The translations under genes and the position numbers were made by a program. Below are positions 44,031-52,558 of a stretch of 64,000 bases of DNA, in pieces (positions within the stretch are counted from its first letter, which is position 1; each line of letters starts with the position of its first letter). The DNA lies in the NCBI GenBank assembly GCA_017446155.1, contig JAFSRI010000042.1:16629-80628 (forward strand). The letters are read 5' to 3'. The stretch is from Clostridia bacterium (GTDB taxonomy: Bacteria > Bacillota > Clostridia > Oscillospirales > CAG-272). The notes beneath the pieces are model-generated. The model was not told the DNA's origin and ran no database searches. It was given only the letters and a program-made list of their open reading frames with translations.

Positions 44031-46430
44031 ATGGTATACGATTTTAACGCTATTGAACCCAAATGGCAGAAAATTTGGGAGGAAAAAGAGGCGTTCAAGG
44101 CGATAGACGGCTCGGACAAAAAGAAATTTTATGCGTTGGTAGAATTTCCGTATCCTTCGGGTGCGGGAATGCACGTAGGACACATAAAGGCTTATTCCGG
44201 ACTTGAAGTGATATCGAGAAAGAGAAGAATGGAAGGATACAACGTTCTTTTCCCTATCGGTTGGGACGCGTTCGGACTCAACACCGAAAACTATGCGATA
44301 AAGACGAACACTCATCCGCGTAAAGTTACAATGGACAACGTCGCACATTTTACATCTCAGCTCAAACGCGTCGGTTTTTCGTTCGACTGGTCGAGAGAGA
44401 TCAACACGACTGATGAGGAATATTACAAATGGACGCAATGGATATTCCTTAAAATGTTTGAAAACGGACTCGCTTTCCGCGACAGAACACTTGTAAACTA
44501 TTGCCCGTCGTGCAAGGTAGTTCTTTCAAACGAAGATTCCCAAGGCGGAAAATGCGACGTGTGTCATTCGGACATTGTTCAGCGCTCAAAAGAGGTATGG
44601 TATCTGCGTATAACAGAATACGCCGACAAGCTCCTCTCGGGCTTGGATGAGGTCGATTATCTGCCGAATATCAAACAGCAACAGGTCAACTGGATAGGCA
44701 AATCGACCGGCGCTTTTGTGAATTTCGAGCTTTCCGGCATTGAGGATAAGCTCCGCATATATACAACGCGCCCCGATACGCTATTCGGCGTGACGTTCAT
44801 GGTAATCGCGCCCGAACACCCGATCATCGAAAAATATTCCGACAGAATAAGAAATATTGACGACGTAAACGCCTATAAAGCGGAATGTGCCAAAAAGACC
44901 GAATTTGAACGCACACAGCTTGTAAAAGACAAGACGGGCGTCAAGCTCGAAGGACTTACAGCCGTCAACCCCGTTTCGGGAAAAGAAATTCCGATATACA
45001 TAGCGGATTACGTTATGATGGGCTATGGCACAGGGGCTATAATGGCTGTTCCCGCACACGACCAGCGCGACTGGGAATTTGCAAAAACGTTCGGCATCGA
45101 CATTGTTGAGGTAATTAAAGGCGGAGATATTGAAAAAGAAGCGTACTCCGGCGACGGGGAAATGGTAAATTCACAATTCCTCAACGGCTTGACGAACAAA
45201 AAGGATTCCATCGCCAAAATGGTTGAATTTCTTAAAGAAAAAGGTATTGGCGAGGCAGGCGTTCAGTTCAAGATGAAAGACTGGGCGTTCAACCGCCAGA
45301 GATATTGGGGCGAGCCGATACCGATCGTCCACTGCAAGCACTGCGGAATGGTACCCGTTCCGTACGAGGAGCTTCCGTTGAAGCTTCCAAACGTTGAAAA
45401 CTTCGAGCCGGGAACAGACGGTGAAAGCCCGCTTGCCAAGATAGAGAGCTTCGTAAACTGCAAGTGCCCGAAATGCGGCGAGCCGGCAAAACGCGAGACC
45501 GACACGATGCCGCAGTGGGCGGGCAGTTCGTGGTATTTCCTCAGATACTGCGATCCGCACGGCACGGACGCGCTTGCCGACAAGGAAAAACTGAAATATT
45601 GGATGCCGGTAGATTGGTATAACGGCGGTATGGAGCACGTAACGCGCCATATGATTTATTCGCGTTTCTGGCACAAATTCCTTTACGATATAGGGGCGGT
45701 GGATGTTGACGAACCGTATGCAAAACGCACGGCGCAGGGACTTATTCTCGGCCCGGACGGTGAAAAAATGTCAAAATCCAAAGGCAACGTCGTCGATCCC
45801 AACGACGTGGTTGACGTTTACGGAGCGGACGTTCTCAGAACGTATGTGCTGTTTATGGGCGATTACACGATGGCGGCGCCGTGGTCCGAAAACAGTGTTA
45901 AGGGTTGCCGCAGATTCCTTGAACGCGTATGGGGGTTGTTGTTCCTTAGCAGAAACGAAAAGGATAACGCCCTTGAAACGAATTTCCACAAAACTATAAA
46001 GAAAGTTTCGCAGGATATAGAGCAGATGAAGTTTAACACGGCGATAGCGTCAATGATGACGCTGCTCAACGACGTCTGCGATCACGGATCTATAACGACC
46101 GAACAGCTTGGAATATTCGCAAGACTCCTGTGTCCGTTTGCTCCGCACATAAGCGAGGAAATTTGGGAGAGGATAGATGGCAAGGGGCTTTGCTCGCTTG
46201 CAAAATGGCCCGAATATGACGAGGCAAAGACAAAAGACGACACCGTAACCGTAGCCGTTCAGGTAAACGGAAAGCTGAAAAACGCGATCGCCGTTCCTGC
46301 CGACGCCGATCAAAGCGTGGTAGAAGCGGTGGCGAAGGCGGATCCGAAAGTAGCCGCGGCGATAGACGGAAAGCAAATAGTCAAGGAGATTTACGTCAAA
46401 AATAAGATATTCAATATCGTTGTAAGGTGA
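44031..46430 (+). CDS. leuS: Leucyl-tRNA synthetase
   Basis: Class I aminoacyl-tRNA synthetase, 799 residues. The HIGH-type motif is in YPSGAGMHVGHIKAY near 40-54. A zinc-binding CPSCK-CDVCHS segment is near 158. The CP1 editing domain has TTRPDTLFGVTF near 243 and GTGAIMAVPAHDQRD near 331. The KMSKS loop GEKMSKSKGNVVDP is near 580. GGAGG precedes ATG 44031. No T-box leader is present, as it lies only 45 nt behind rsfS in an operon. Confidence 0.97.
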   Translation: MVYDFNAIEPKWQKIWEEKEAFKAIDGSDKKKFYALVEFPYPSGAGMHVGHIKAYSGLEVISRKRRMEGYNVLFPIGWDAFGLNTENYAIKTNTHPRKVTMDNVAHFTSQLKRVGFSFDWSREINTTDEEYYKWTQWIFLKMFENGLAFRDRTLVNYCPSCKVVLSNEDSQGGKCDVCHSDIVQRSKEVWYLRITEYADKLLSGLDEVDYLPNIKQQQVNWIGKSTGAFVNFELSGIEDKLRIYTTRPDTLFGVTFMVIAPEHPIIEKYSDRIRNIDDVNAYKAECAKKTEFERTQLVKDKTGVKLEGLTAVNPVSGKEIPIYIADYVMMGYGTGAIMAVPAHDQRDWEFAKTFGIDIVEVIKGGDIEKEAYSGDGEMVNSQFLNGLTNKKDSIAKMVEFLKEKGIGEAGVQFKMKDWAFNRQRYWGEPIPIVHCKHCGMVPVPYEELPLKLPNVENFEPGTDGESPLAKIESFVNCKCPKCGEPAKRETDTMPQWAGSSWYFLRYCDPHGTDALADKEKLKYWMPVDWYNGGMEHVTRHMIYSRFWHKFLYDIGAVDVDEPYAKRTAQGLILGPDGEKMSKSKGNVVDPNDVVDVYGADVLRTYVLFMGDYTMAAPWSENSVKGCRRFLERVWGLLFLSRNEKDNALETNFHKTIKKVSQDIEQMKFNTAIASMMTLLNDVCDHGSITTEQLGIFARLLCPFAPHISEEIWERIDGKGLCSLAKWPEYDEAKTKDDTVTVAVQVNGKLKNAIAVPADADQSVVEAVAKADPKVAAAIDGKQIVKEIYVKNKIFNIVVR

Positions 46431-46501
46431 GTTTTTGACCTATTTCGAGAAAAAAATATAAAAAAACTTGTGTTTGTCGCATAAAAAAACAAAAATCATT
46501 G

Positions 46502-46530
46502 TTGACAAACGGAATTTAATATTGTATAAT
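46502..46530 (+). promoter_or_regulatory. Consensus promoter of DUF177-rpmF
   Basis: TTGACA (46502-46507), 17-bp spacer, TATAAT (46525-46530). A small inverted repeat atagt/actat (about 46533-46547) lies at the expected start of the RNA. Confidence 0.9.
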
Positions 46531-46577
46531 TTATAGTGCTGTACTATGGCGCAACAGATAAACGGGCGGTGAAATGT

Positions 46578-47105
46578 ATGCTTTTGGATATGAGGCCGAT
46601 CATCTCTGACGGCAAAACAAGTATAGATTTCGATATTCCGCTTCAAAAAGAGGATTGCGCCGTATTGACGGAGCTTTACCCCGACGTTCAGTTCGATTTT
46701 CCTATTCGGCTCGTCGGGCAGGTAAAGAATATGGCGGGATATATGGTGTTGAAAATCGACGCCGACATAAAGTTTACGACGCCCTGTGCAAGGTGCGCCG
46801 AACCCGCGGATTATTCGTTTGCTCTGTCGCTTGAAAAAAGCATAGCCACGGGAGACACTTCCCGCGACAACGACGATTATATCTTCATTGAGGATATGAA
46901 ACTCGATATAGCGACGCCGACATTGGAGGAGATCATCTTCCATATGCCGTCGAGAGTCCTCTGCCGAGAGGATTGCCGCGGGCTTTGCCCGAGGTGTGGG
47001 AAAAATCTTAACGAGGGAGACTGCGACTGCAAAAAGACGCAGGGAGATCCAAGACTCGCGATACTGAGATCGCTACTCGAAAAAGACGATCCGTCGGCAA
47101 AATAA
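46578..47105 (+). CDS. DUF177 (YceD) family protein
   Basis: A 175-residue YceD/DUF177 protein, nearly always upstream of rpmF and implicated in 23S rRNA or 50S maturation. A beta-rich N-terminal part precedes a CARCAEPA motif, and the C-terminal metal-like cluster is [19 protein letters not shown] with another Cys pair. ATG 46578 after GGGCGGTGA is preferred over in-frame ATGs upstream. The stop TAA is part of a perfect 14-bp palindrome taactacgtagtta (47103-47116). Confidence 0.9.
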   Translation: MLLDMRPIISDGKTSIDFDIPLQKEDCAVLTELYPDVQFDFPIRLVGQVKNMAGYMVLKIDADIKFTTPCARCAEPADYSFALSLEKSIATGDTSRDNDDYIFIEDMKLDIATPTLEEIIFHMPSRVLCREDCRGLCPRCGKNLNEGDCDCKKTQGDPRLAILRSLLEKDDPSAK

Positions 47106-47142
47106 CTACGTAGTTAAAAATCTTTCATGGGAGGTTACTGAA

Positions 47143-47325
47143 ATGGCAGTACCGAAGAGAAAAGTCTCGAAAGCAAGAAGAGACAAAAGACGTTCGAGCG
47201 TCTGGAAACTTGATCTTCCCGGCATGACAAAATGCCCCAAATGCGGAGAATATAATCTTGCACACAGAGTATGCAAGGCATGCGGCACATACAACGGCAA
47301 GGAAGTTATTAAAACAGACGATTGA
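47143..47325 (+). CDS. rpmF: 50S ribosomal protein L32
   Basis: A 60-residue ribosomal protein, [18 protein letters not shown], with the zinc-binding cysteines CPKCG and CKACG (C+ form). GGGAGG precedes ATG 47143. It is cotranscribed with DUF177 and closed by a strong terminator. Confidence 0.97.
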   Translation: MAVPKRKVSKARRDKRRSSVWKLDLPGMTKCPKCGEYNLAHRVCKACGTYNGKEVIKTDD

Positions 47326-47328
47326 TTG

Positions 47329-47373
47329 CAATTGGGGCAGGTATGGTTTTCCATACCTGCCGAATTGTTTTTT
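47329..47373 (+). terminator. Terminator of rpmF
   Basis: An 11-bp stem ggcaggtatgg (47336-47346) with ccatacctgcc (47351-47361), extended by caatt/aattg, then six T. It ends 4 nt before the GGGAG of the next gene. Confidence 0.92.
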
Positions 47374-47387
47374 GAGGGAGCACGTTT

Positions 47388-48683
47388 ATGGTAAATATAA
47401 CAGCGGTAGAGCACGGCTCGAAAGCGGAAAAATCGGGAATATTTGCAGGCGACGTGCTTATCTCCGTCAACGGCAGGGAAATAAACGACGTTCTCGATTA
47501 CAGGTTTTATCTTTGCGAGCGGGCGCTCGATTTGGAGCTGAAACGCGGAGAGCAGAAATATAGGGTGAAGATACGCAAGAACGAATATGATGACATCGGA
47601 CTTGATTTTTCGTCGTTTCTTATGGACGAAAAGCGCAGATGCGCCAACAACTGCGTGTTCTGCTTTATTGACCAAAACCCGAAAGGGATGCGCGACACGA
47701 TTTATTTTAAAGACGACGACACGCGCCTTTCATTTTTGCAGGGGAGTTATATCACGATGACGAACCTCGGCGAGAGAGATATAAAGCGCATAGTCGATAT
47801 GAAAACGTCGCCGATAAATATTTCCGTTCACACGACAAACCCCGAGCTGAGATGTCAAATGCTGAAAAACAAGAACGCGGGCAAAGTGTTGAATTATATC
47901 AAAACGCTCGACGAGGGCGGAATTACGATGAATTTTCAAATAGTGCTTTGCAAAGGGCTGAATGACGGAGAAGAACTTGACCGAAGCATGAGGGAACTTT
48001 CCGAGATAGATCATATCGGAAGCGTTTCGATAGTTCCGGTGGGACTTACAAAACACAGAGAGGGACTTTGCCGGCTTGAAGGGTTTGACTCCGACGACGC
48101 CGCGCGAGTGATAGAGCAGGTGGAGGCGTTTGCCGAGGAATGTGAGAGAAAACGCGGAGAGAAGTTGTTTTTCTGTTCCGATGAGTTTTATCTCTCGGCG
48201 GGAAGAAAACTCCATGACGGCGAATATTACGACGGGTATCCGCAAATTGAGAACGGAGTTGGAATGATAACGTCGTCGAGGGAAGAATTCGACGAGGCGT
48301 TTGACGACTATAACGGACAGCCCGAGGCGAGAAATATTTCGATTGCCACGGGAGTTTCGGCATATGGATTTATTTGTTCTTTGGCGGAAAAGATAACGGC
48401 GAGATTCCCGCAGGTTAAAATAAAAGTATATAAAATAATAAATGAATTTTTCGGAGAAAGCGTGACGGTGGCGGGGCTTATTACAGGTAGAGATCTTGCA
48501 AAGCAGCTCGACGGAAAAGACCTGGGCGAGGAGCTTTTACTTGCCGAATGTATGTTGAGATATGAGGGAGATCTGTTCCTTTGCGGAATGTCGCTTGGTG
48601 AGCTTTCGGAAAAACTGAACGTCAAGATAACGAAGTGTTCAAGCGACGGCTGGGAAATGTTTTCAAAAATGATAGGAGAATGA
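47388..48683 (+). CDS. DUF512 radical SAM protein with PDZ-like N-terminus
   Basis: A 431-residue protein with an N-terminal PDZ-like domain (VEHGSKAEKSGIFAGDVLIS, residues 6-25). It is followed by a radical SAM-type Cys motif CANNCVFCFIDQNPKG near 85-100 and a C-terminal DUF512 domain. The family is widespread in Clostridia, usually next to der, and its reaction is unknown. The gene has no promoter that I can see after the rpmF terminator. It is spaced 1 nt from der, so these two form a unit. Confidence 0.9.
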   Translation: MVNITAVEHGSKAEKSGIFAGDVLISVNGREINDVLDYRFYLCERALDLELKRGEQKYRVKIRKNEYDDIGLDFSSFLMDEKRRCANNCVFCFIDQNPKGMRDTIYFKDDDTRLSFLQGSYITMTNLGERDIKRIVDMKTSPINISVHTTNPELRCQMLKNKNAGKVLNYIKTLDEGGITMNFQIVLCKGLNDGEELDRSMRELSEIDHIGSVSIVPVGLTKHREGLCRLEGFDSDDAARVIEQVEAFAEECERKRGEKLFFCSDEFYLSAGRKLHDGEYYDGYPQIENGVGMITSSREEFDEAFDDYNGQPEARNISIATGVSAYGFICSLAEKITARFPQVKIKVYKIINEFFGESVTVAGLITGRDLAKQLDGKDLGEELLLAECMLRYEGDLFLCGMSLGELSEKLNVKITKCSSDGWEMFSKMIGE

Positions 48684-48684
48684 T

Positions 48685-50016
48685 ATGGCAAAAACGGTTG
48701 CGGCGATAGTGGGGCGTGCGAACGTCGGCAAAAGCACGCTTTTTAATAAAATAGCAGGTCAGCGCGTTTCGATAGTTGAGGATATTCCCGGCGTTACGCG
48801 CGACAGAGTATATTTTGAAACGGAATGGAACGGAAAGCCCATCGTGCTTATCGACACGGGCGGTTTCGAGCCGAAAACAGACGAGCCGATAAAGAAAAAA
48901 ATGCGCGAGCAGGCAAATATTGCGATAGATACCGCTGACGTCATTATCTTTATGTGCGACGTGCACGCAGGCGTCACCGCCGACGACAGAGATATTGCAA
49001 ATCTGTTGCTGAGAAGCAGAAAGCCCGTCATCGTGGCGGTAAATAAAATCGACACGATAGGCGCGCTTCCGCTTGAATATTATGAATTTTACGAGCTCGG
49101 CTTTGACGGAGATCCGATCGCGCTCTCGTCGCTTCACGGAACGGGCACGGGGGATCTGCTCGACAAGATACTTGAACTCGCGCCCGAATATGAGGACGAC
49201 GAGGAAGAGGACGACAGCGTTAAAGTCGCTGTCATCGGAAAGCCTAATTCCGGCAAAAGCTCGCTTGTCAACAGAATACTCGGCGAGGATAGAATGATCG
49301 TTTCCGACATTGCTGGAACGACGCGCGACGCTATCGACTCAAAGGTTGAAAACGAACACGGCAAATATACGTTTATCGACACGGCGGGAATAAGACGGTC
49401 GAGCAAGGTATATGATAAAATAGAGAAATTCAGCGTTTTGCGCGCGCACAACGCGGTAGAACGCGCCGACGTGTGCCTTATAATGATAGACGCTTCGGAG
49501 GGAATAACCGAACAGGACGAAAAGATTGCGGGACTCTCCCACGAGGGCGGCAAGGGCGCCGTTATCGTTGTAAACAAGTGGGATAAGATCGAAAAAGACA
49601 ATTTCACGGTAAAAGAATTTACCGACGACATCCGCACGGCGCTCGCATATATGCCGTATGCGCCGATAATATTCATTTCGGCTATGACGGGACAGAGAGT
49701 GGACAAACTGTTTGATTTGATAAATTCCGTAAACGAACAAAACAGTATGCGCATCTCGACGGGAACGCTAAACGACGTGCTCAATGACGCTATAACGCGC
49801 GTTCAGCCGCCGACAGACAAAGGCAAGCGCCTTAAAATTTACTATATGACGCAGGTAGGTACAAAGCCGCCGACATTTGTTATATTCTGCAACAACGCGG
49901 AGCTTTTCCATTTTTCGTATCAAAGATATATCGAGAACAAACTCAGAGAAGTGTTCGGCTTTGAAGGAACGCCGATAAGGTTTATCATCCGCGAACGCGG
50001 AGATGAGAAGGATTGA
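48685..50016 (+). CDS. der: Ribosome biogenesis GTPase Der
   Basis: Double GTPase needed for 50S assembly. The 443 residues have two G domains: GRANVGKSTLFNKIAG (8-23) with DTGGFE, and GKPNSGKSSLVNRILG near 184 with DTAGIRR and NKWDK. The C-terminal KH-like domain ends with FIIRERGD. GGAG precedes ATG 48685. Length and motif order are standard. Confidence 0.97.
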   Translation: MAKTVAAIVGRANVGKSTLFNKIAGQRVSIVEDIPGVTRDRVYFETEWNGKPIVLIDTGGFEPKTDEPIKKKMREQANIAIDTADVIIFMCDVHAGVTADDRDIANLLLRSRKPVIVAVNKIDTIGALPLEYYEFYELGFDGDPIALSSLHGTGTGDLLDKILELAPEYEDDEEEDDSVKVAVIGKPNSGKSSLVNRILGEDRMIVSDIAGTTRDAIDSKVENEHGKYTFIDTAGIRRSSKVYDKIEKFSVLRAHNAVERADVCLIMIDASEGITEQDEKIAGLSHEGGKGAVIVVNKWDKIEKDNFTVKEFTDDIRTALAYMPYAPIIFISAMTGQRVDKLFDLINSVNEQNSMRISTGTLNDVLNDAITRVQPPTDKGKRLKIYYMTQVGTKPPTFVIFCNNAELFHFSYQRYIENKLREVFGFEGTPIRFIIRERGDEKD

Positions 50017-50021
50017 TTGTT

Positions 50022-50711
50022 ATGTTTGCAAAACTTATAACGTCGGGCGTGTTCGGAATGATGAATTCCGGCGCGGCTTACATCGCGGGAATAGTTGCGT
50101 GCGCGGTGATCTCTTATCTTGTCGGCAGTTTTAACTTCATGGCGGGTGCGGCAAAAAAGGCGAATTGCTTTCCTGACCTTGTCGGGCTGATAAAGGCGAT
50201 CGGCGTGTGGCGCGCGATCGGACTTGCCGCGCTTGACGCACTGAAAGGCGCTTTATGCGCGCTTTTGGGATTATTGCTAATGCCCGGCGACGGGTATGTG
50301 GGCGTTTGCGGGCTGTTCTGCATGATAGGGCAGATATTTCCGCTTTACAGTAAATTCAAAGGCGGCGGCGCAGGTGCCGTTGCCGTCGGCGTATGCCTTG
50401 TGATGAATCCGATAATGGCGCTTGCGTGCTTGGCGGTTGGGTTTGCGATGTACGCGGTGTCAGGCTTTATTTCGCTCGGAGTGATTACGTTTTCATGCGT
50501 GTTCCCATTCTTGGCGAGAAGATTGCCGTTATTTACGTTCGTAGCTGAGGAAACGAGAATATCGCTTGTAAACGCTTTTCTCGAAAATCTGGTGCCTATT
50601 GCGCTTGCCATCGCCGTTTTGCTTGCGTATGCGTCGGCAATAGGGCGAATGATGGCGGGCGACGAGCCGAAAATGCCGTTATTTAAGAAAAAAACTCAAA
50701 TAAATTTATAA
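50022..50711 (+). CDS. PlsY-like membrane protein with altered catalytic motifs
   Basis: A 229-residue polytopic membrane protein in the usual plsY position behind der. It resembles the PlsY glycerol-3-phosphate acyltransferase family: YLVGSFNF at the first loop, LDALKGALCALLG, and FKGGGAGAVAVGV. The conserved GSGNxGATN motif is absent, and GGKGVATxxG has become GGGAGAVAVG without its Lys. Catalysis is therefore doubtful. It may be a divergent or regulatory paralogue, with a true PlsY elsewhere. ATG 50022 after AAGGA is preferred over TTG 50013. Confidence 0.72.
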   Translation: MFAKLITSGVFGMMNSGAAYIAGIVACAVISYLVGSFNFMAGAAKKANCFPDLVGLIKAIGVWRAIGLAALDALKGALCALLGLLLMPGDGYVGVCGLFCMIGQIFPLYSKFKGGGAGAVAVGVCLVMNPIMALACLAVGFAMYAVSGFISLGVITFSCVFPFLARRLPLFTFVAEETRISLVNAFLENLVPIALAIAVLLAYASAIGRMMAGDEPKMPLFKKKTQINL

Positions 50712-50727
50712 TAATTGAAAAAAACTC

Positions 50728-50756
50728 TTGATATTTGTTTTATTTGGTGATATTAT
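50728..50756 (+). promoter_or_regulatory. Promoter of rpsT
   Basis: TTGATA (50728-50733), 17-bp spacer, TATTAT (50751-50756). The transcript would begin near 50763 and carry an ~83-nt leader with a gggtt/aaccc stem. Confidence 0.72.
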
Positions 50757-50845
50757 ATTATGGCAAACATCGTTTCAAGGTCGCGGTAGGGTTCCCTCTC
50801 AAACCCGAAATGACGGCGAAACACATTATTTAAGGAGGTGGACAT

Positions 50846-51106
50846 ATGGCAAACATCAAGTCGGCTAAAAAAAGAGTTCTTGTCATCGAAAAGAAAACTC
50901 TTCAAAACAAGATGGCAAAATCGGCTCTTAAAACTGCAATAAAGAAGTTCTTTTCCGCAGTTGACGCAGGCGATAAGGCAGCCGCAACTGAGGCTTACAC
51001 AGTTGCTGTAAGAAAAGTTGACCAGGCAGTTGCTCACGGACTTCTTGCAAAGAACAACGGCGCAAGAAAAAAGAGCAGATATACCCGTATGCTCAACGCA
51101 ATGTAA
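50846..51106 (+). CDS. rpsT: 30S ribosomal protein S20
   Basis: An 86-residue basic protein binding 16S r[23 protein letters not shown] at the start and [17 protein letters not shown] at the end are typical. AAGGAGGTGGACAT precedes ATG 50846. It is followed by sporulation genes as in many Bacillota. The sequence tatggcaaacatc at its start codon also occurs at 50759-50771, near the transcription start. Confidence 0.96.
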   Translation: MANIKSAKKRVLVIEKKTLQNKMAKSALKTAIKKFFSAVDAGDKAAATEAYTVAVRKVDQAVAHGLLAKNNGARKKSRYTRMLNAM

Positions 51107-51116
51107 ATAAAAAAAG

Positions 51117-51146
51117 AAAAGCAACTTTCTCACCGGTTGCTTTTTT
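51117..51146 (+). terminator. Terminator of rpsT
   Basis: Arms aaaagcaac (51117-51125) and gttgctttt (51136-51144), a 10-nt loop, and a T-run. Confidence 0.88.
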
Positions 51147-51174
51147 ATTTTCCATATAAAGGAGTTGATCTTTT

Positions 51175-51345
51175 ATGACAGAGGCCGTTGCGCGCGCAAA
51201 TGAAAAAACCGTGTGGTATTCGCGCGACGATAGGATTCTTTCGTTTCATTTCGTTGTAAATTATTCAAAAAAGGTTTTTGAAACCTCACGCGATATGTTC
51301 AGGTTCGTTTTGGGACTTATCGAGATAGGTTTTAAAGTTATGTAA
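51175..51345 (+). CDS. Small unknown protein, 56 residues
   Basis: A short gene that length-limited gene finding misses. ATG 51175 is preceded by AAAGGAG with 10-nt spacing, and an intrinsic terminator follows 3 nt after the stop, so the unit is well framed. The protein begins MTEAVARANEKTVWYSRDD, then has alternating hydrophobic and aromatic residues, and ends VLGLIEIGFKVM. No signal peptide or known motif is seen. No separate promoter is clear after the rpsT terminator, so expression may rely on read-through. It is most likely a real small protein of unknown role. Confidence 0.65.
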   Translation: MTEAVARANEKTVWYSRDDRILSFHFVVNYSKKVFETSRDMFRFVLGLIEIGFKVM

Positions 51346-51348
51346 AAC

Positions 51349-51376
51349 AAGCCCGCAAATGCGGGCTTATTTTTTC
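51349..51376 (+). terminator. Terminator of the 56-residue gene
   Basis: Arms aagcccgc (51349-51356) and gcgggctt (51361-51368) with an aaat loop, then attttttc. Confidence 0.9.
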
Positions 51377-51489
51377 GGATATGATTTTTAAATGACTTTC
51401 GGTTTTTGGCACAACATCAAAAGCGACGACGTTATTTGTCAAGAGCTGAAAACGGCTGAAAACGATTGATATGCCGGTCGAATGCATTT

Positions 51490-52497
51490 TCAGCTTTCGC
51501 TTTTCACAACGTTTCCGAACGCTTCCGCCAAATATTCCGCGGTGTTCTGTGCTTCACCGTATGTGTTGCCGCAGGAGCCTATTTCCACAGTGAACACGGT
51601 TTGGGGAACGTCTTGGTTGAGTTTCGAGGGGGAAATTTCCGCAGGCATAAGCAGAGAGGGGAAATTTTCCGATATTTGTTTTGTCAAAGTGTTGACGGCT
51701 TTTACTTCTTCGATGTAGTTTTCATTGCCGCCGCCGACGACAAAATTCATTTGCGCGTAAAGTTTGCCGTCTTTTTCGGTTACGGGACGGAGGAGGTTTT
51801 CGGCGCTGTCGGAAAGAACGGCGCGGTGAATATCGAATATGTAGAGAATATCCGGTTCTGAAAGCAGTTTTTCGGATATTTTTTCTTTTGCTTTGGCATA
51901 TGAGCCTGCGCCGGACGTTATCTCCGTATCAAGATATTCGGCGCCTATGCCGCGGTCAATAAGAGCGAGCGCAAGCTTTCGTCCGAGTTCTTTTACGGTG
52001 TTGTCGCCGCCGACGACCGAAAAATCGTCGCCGTAGCTTGTTTTCACCTCGTCCGTGTATGCTTCATACGGGTGAGTGTTTACGATAAGCACCCTTACCT
52101 TTCCGTCGGTTAGCTTTGTCAGTGCCGCAATGTCGTCGGTGAGCTCTTTGTTTTGCGGATTGTCAAACAAGCGCTCGGCGTTGAGCGCGGAAAGGTCGGC
52201 GGGAACGATTCCGTGCTCTCCCGCGGGGAGTAGGGAATAGTCAAAGTCATAAATGCTCTTTTGGGGCTTAGGTTGTGTAGGTGTTGCGTCCTTTGTTTCG
52301 ACGGGAGTTTTTCCTGCCCCGAAAAGTGATGAGATGATGTTTTTACCAAAGTCGGTATGTTGCAATATCAAAACGGTGCACGCGATGATAATAGCGGCGA
52401 CGGCGATTATAAATATCGCGCGCACGGTGCCCGAGCGCTTTGTCTGTTTTATATACGGCATCATTTGCTCGTCGGTTGAAGGGGGAAGCTGATTCAT
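51490..52497 (-). CDS. spoIIP: Stage II sporulation protein P
   Basis: Peptidoglycan amidase/endopeptidase of the SpoIIDMP engulfment complex in the mother cell. It has 335 residues. One membrane helix (about 25-47) is followed by a Pro/Thr-rich linker and the catalytic domain with VNTHPYEAYT (the HTHxxEAY motif), FDIHRA and FTVEIGSCGNTYGEA. GAGGTG precedes ATG 52497. It lies 61 nt downstream of gpr on the same strand, the standard gpr-spoIIP order. It is strong evidence for an endospore-forming lineage. Confidence 0.93.
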   Translation of the reverse strand: MNQLPPSTDEQMMPYIKQTKRSGTVRAIFIIAVAAIIIACTVLILQHTDFGKNIISSLFGAGKTPVETKDATPTQPKPQKSIYDFDYSLLPAGEHGIVPADLSALNAERLFDNPQNKELTDDIAALTKLTDGKVRVLIVNTHPYEAYTDEVKTSYGDDFSVVGGDNTVKELGRKLALALIDRGIGAEYLDTEITSGAGSYAKAKEKISEKLLSEPDILYIFDIHRAVLSDSAENLLRPVTEKDGKLYAQMNFVVGGGNENYIEEVKAVNTLTKQISENFPSLLMPAEISPSKLNQDVPQTVFTVEIGSCGNTYGEAQNTAEYLAEAFGNVVKSES

Positions 52498-52558
52498 TTT
52501 TTACACCTCGCAGTTTTTGTTTTTCAAAACAATATATACGGGGGCAAGTCCGATTTTA

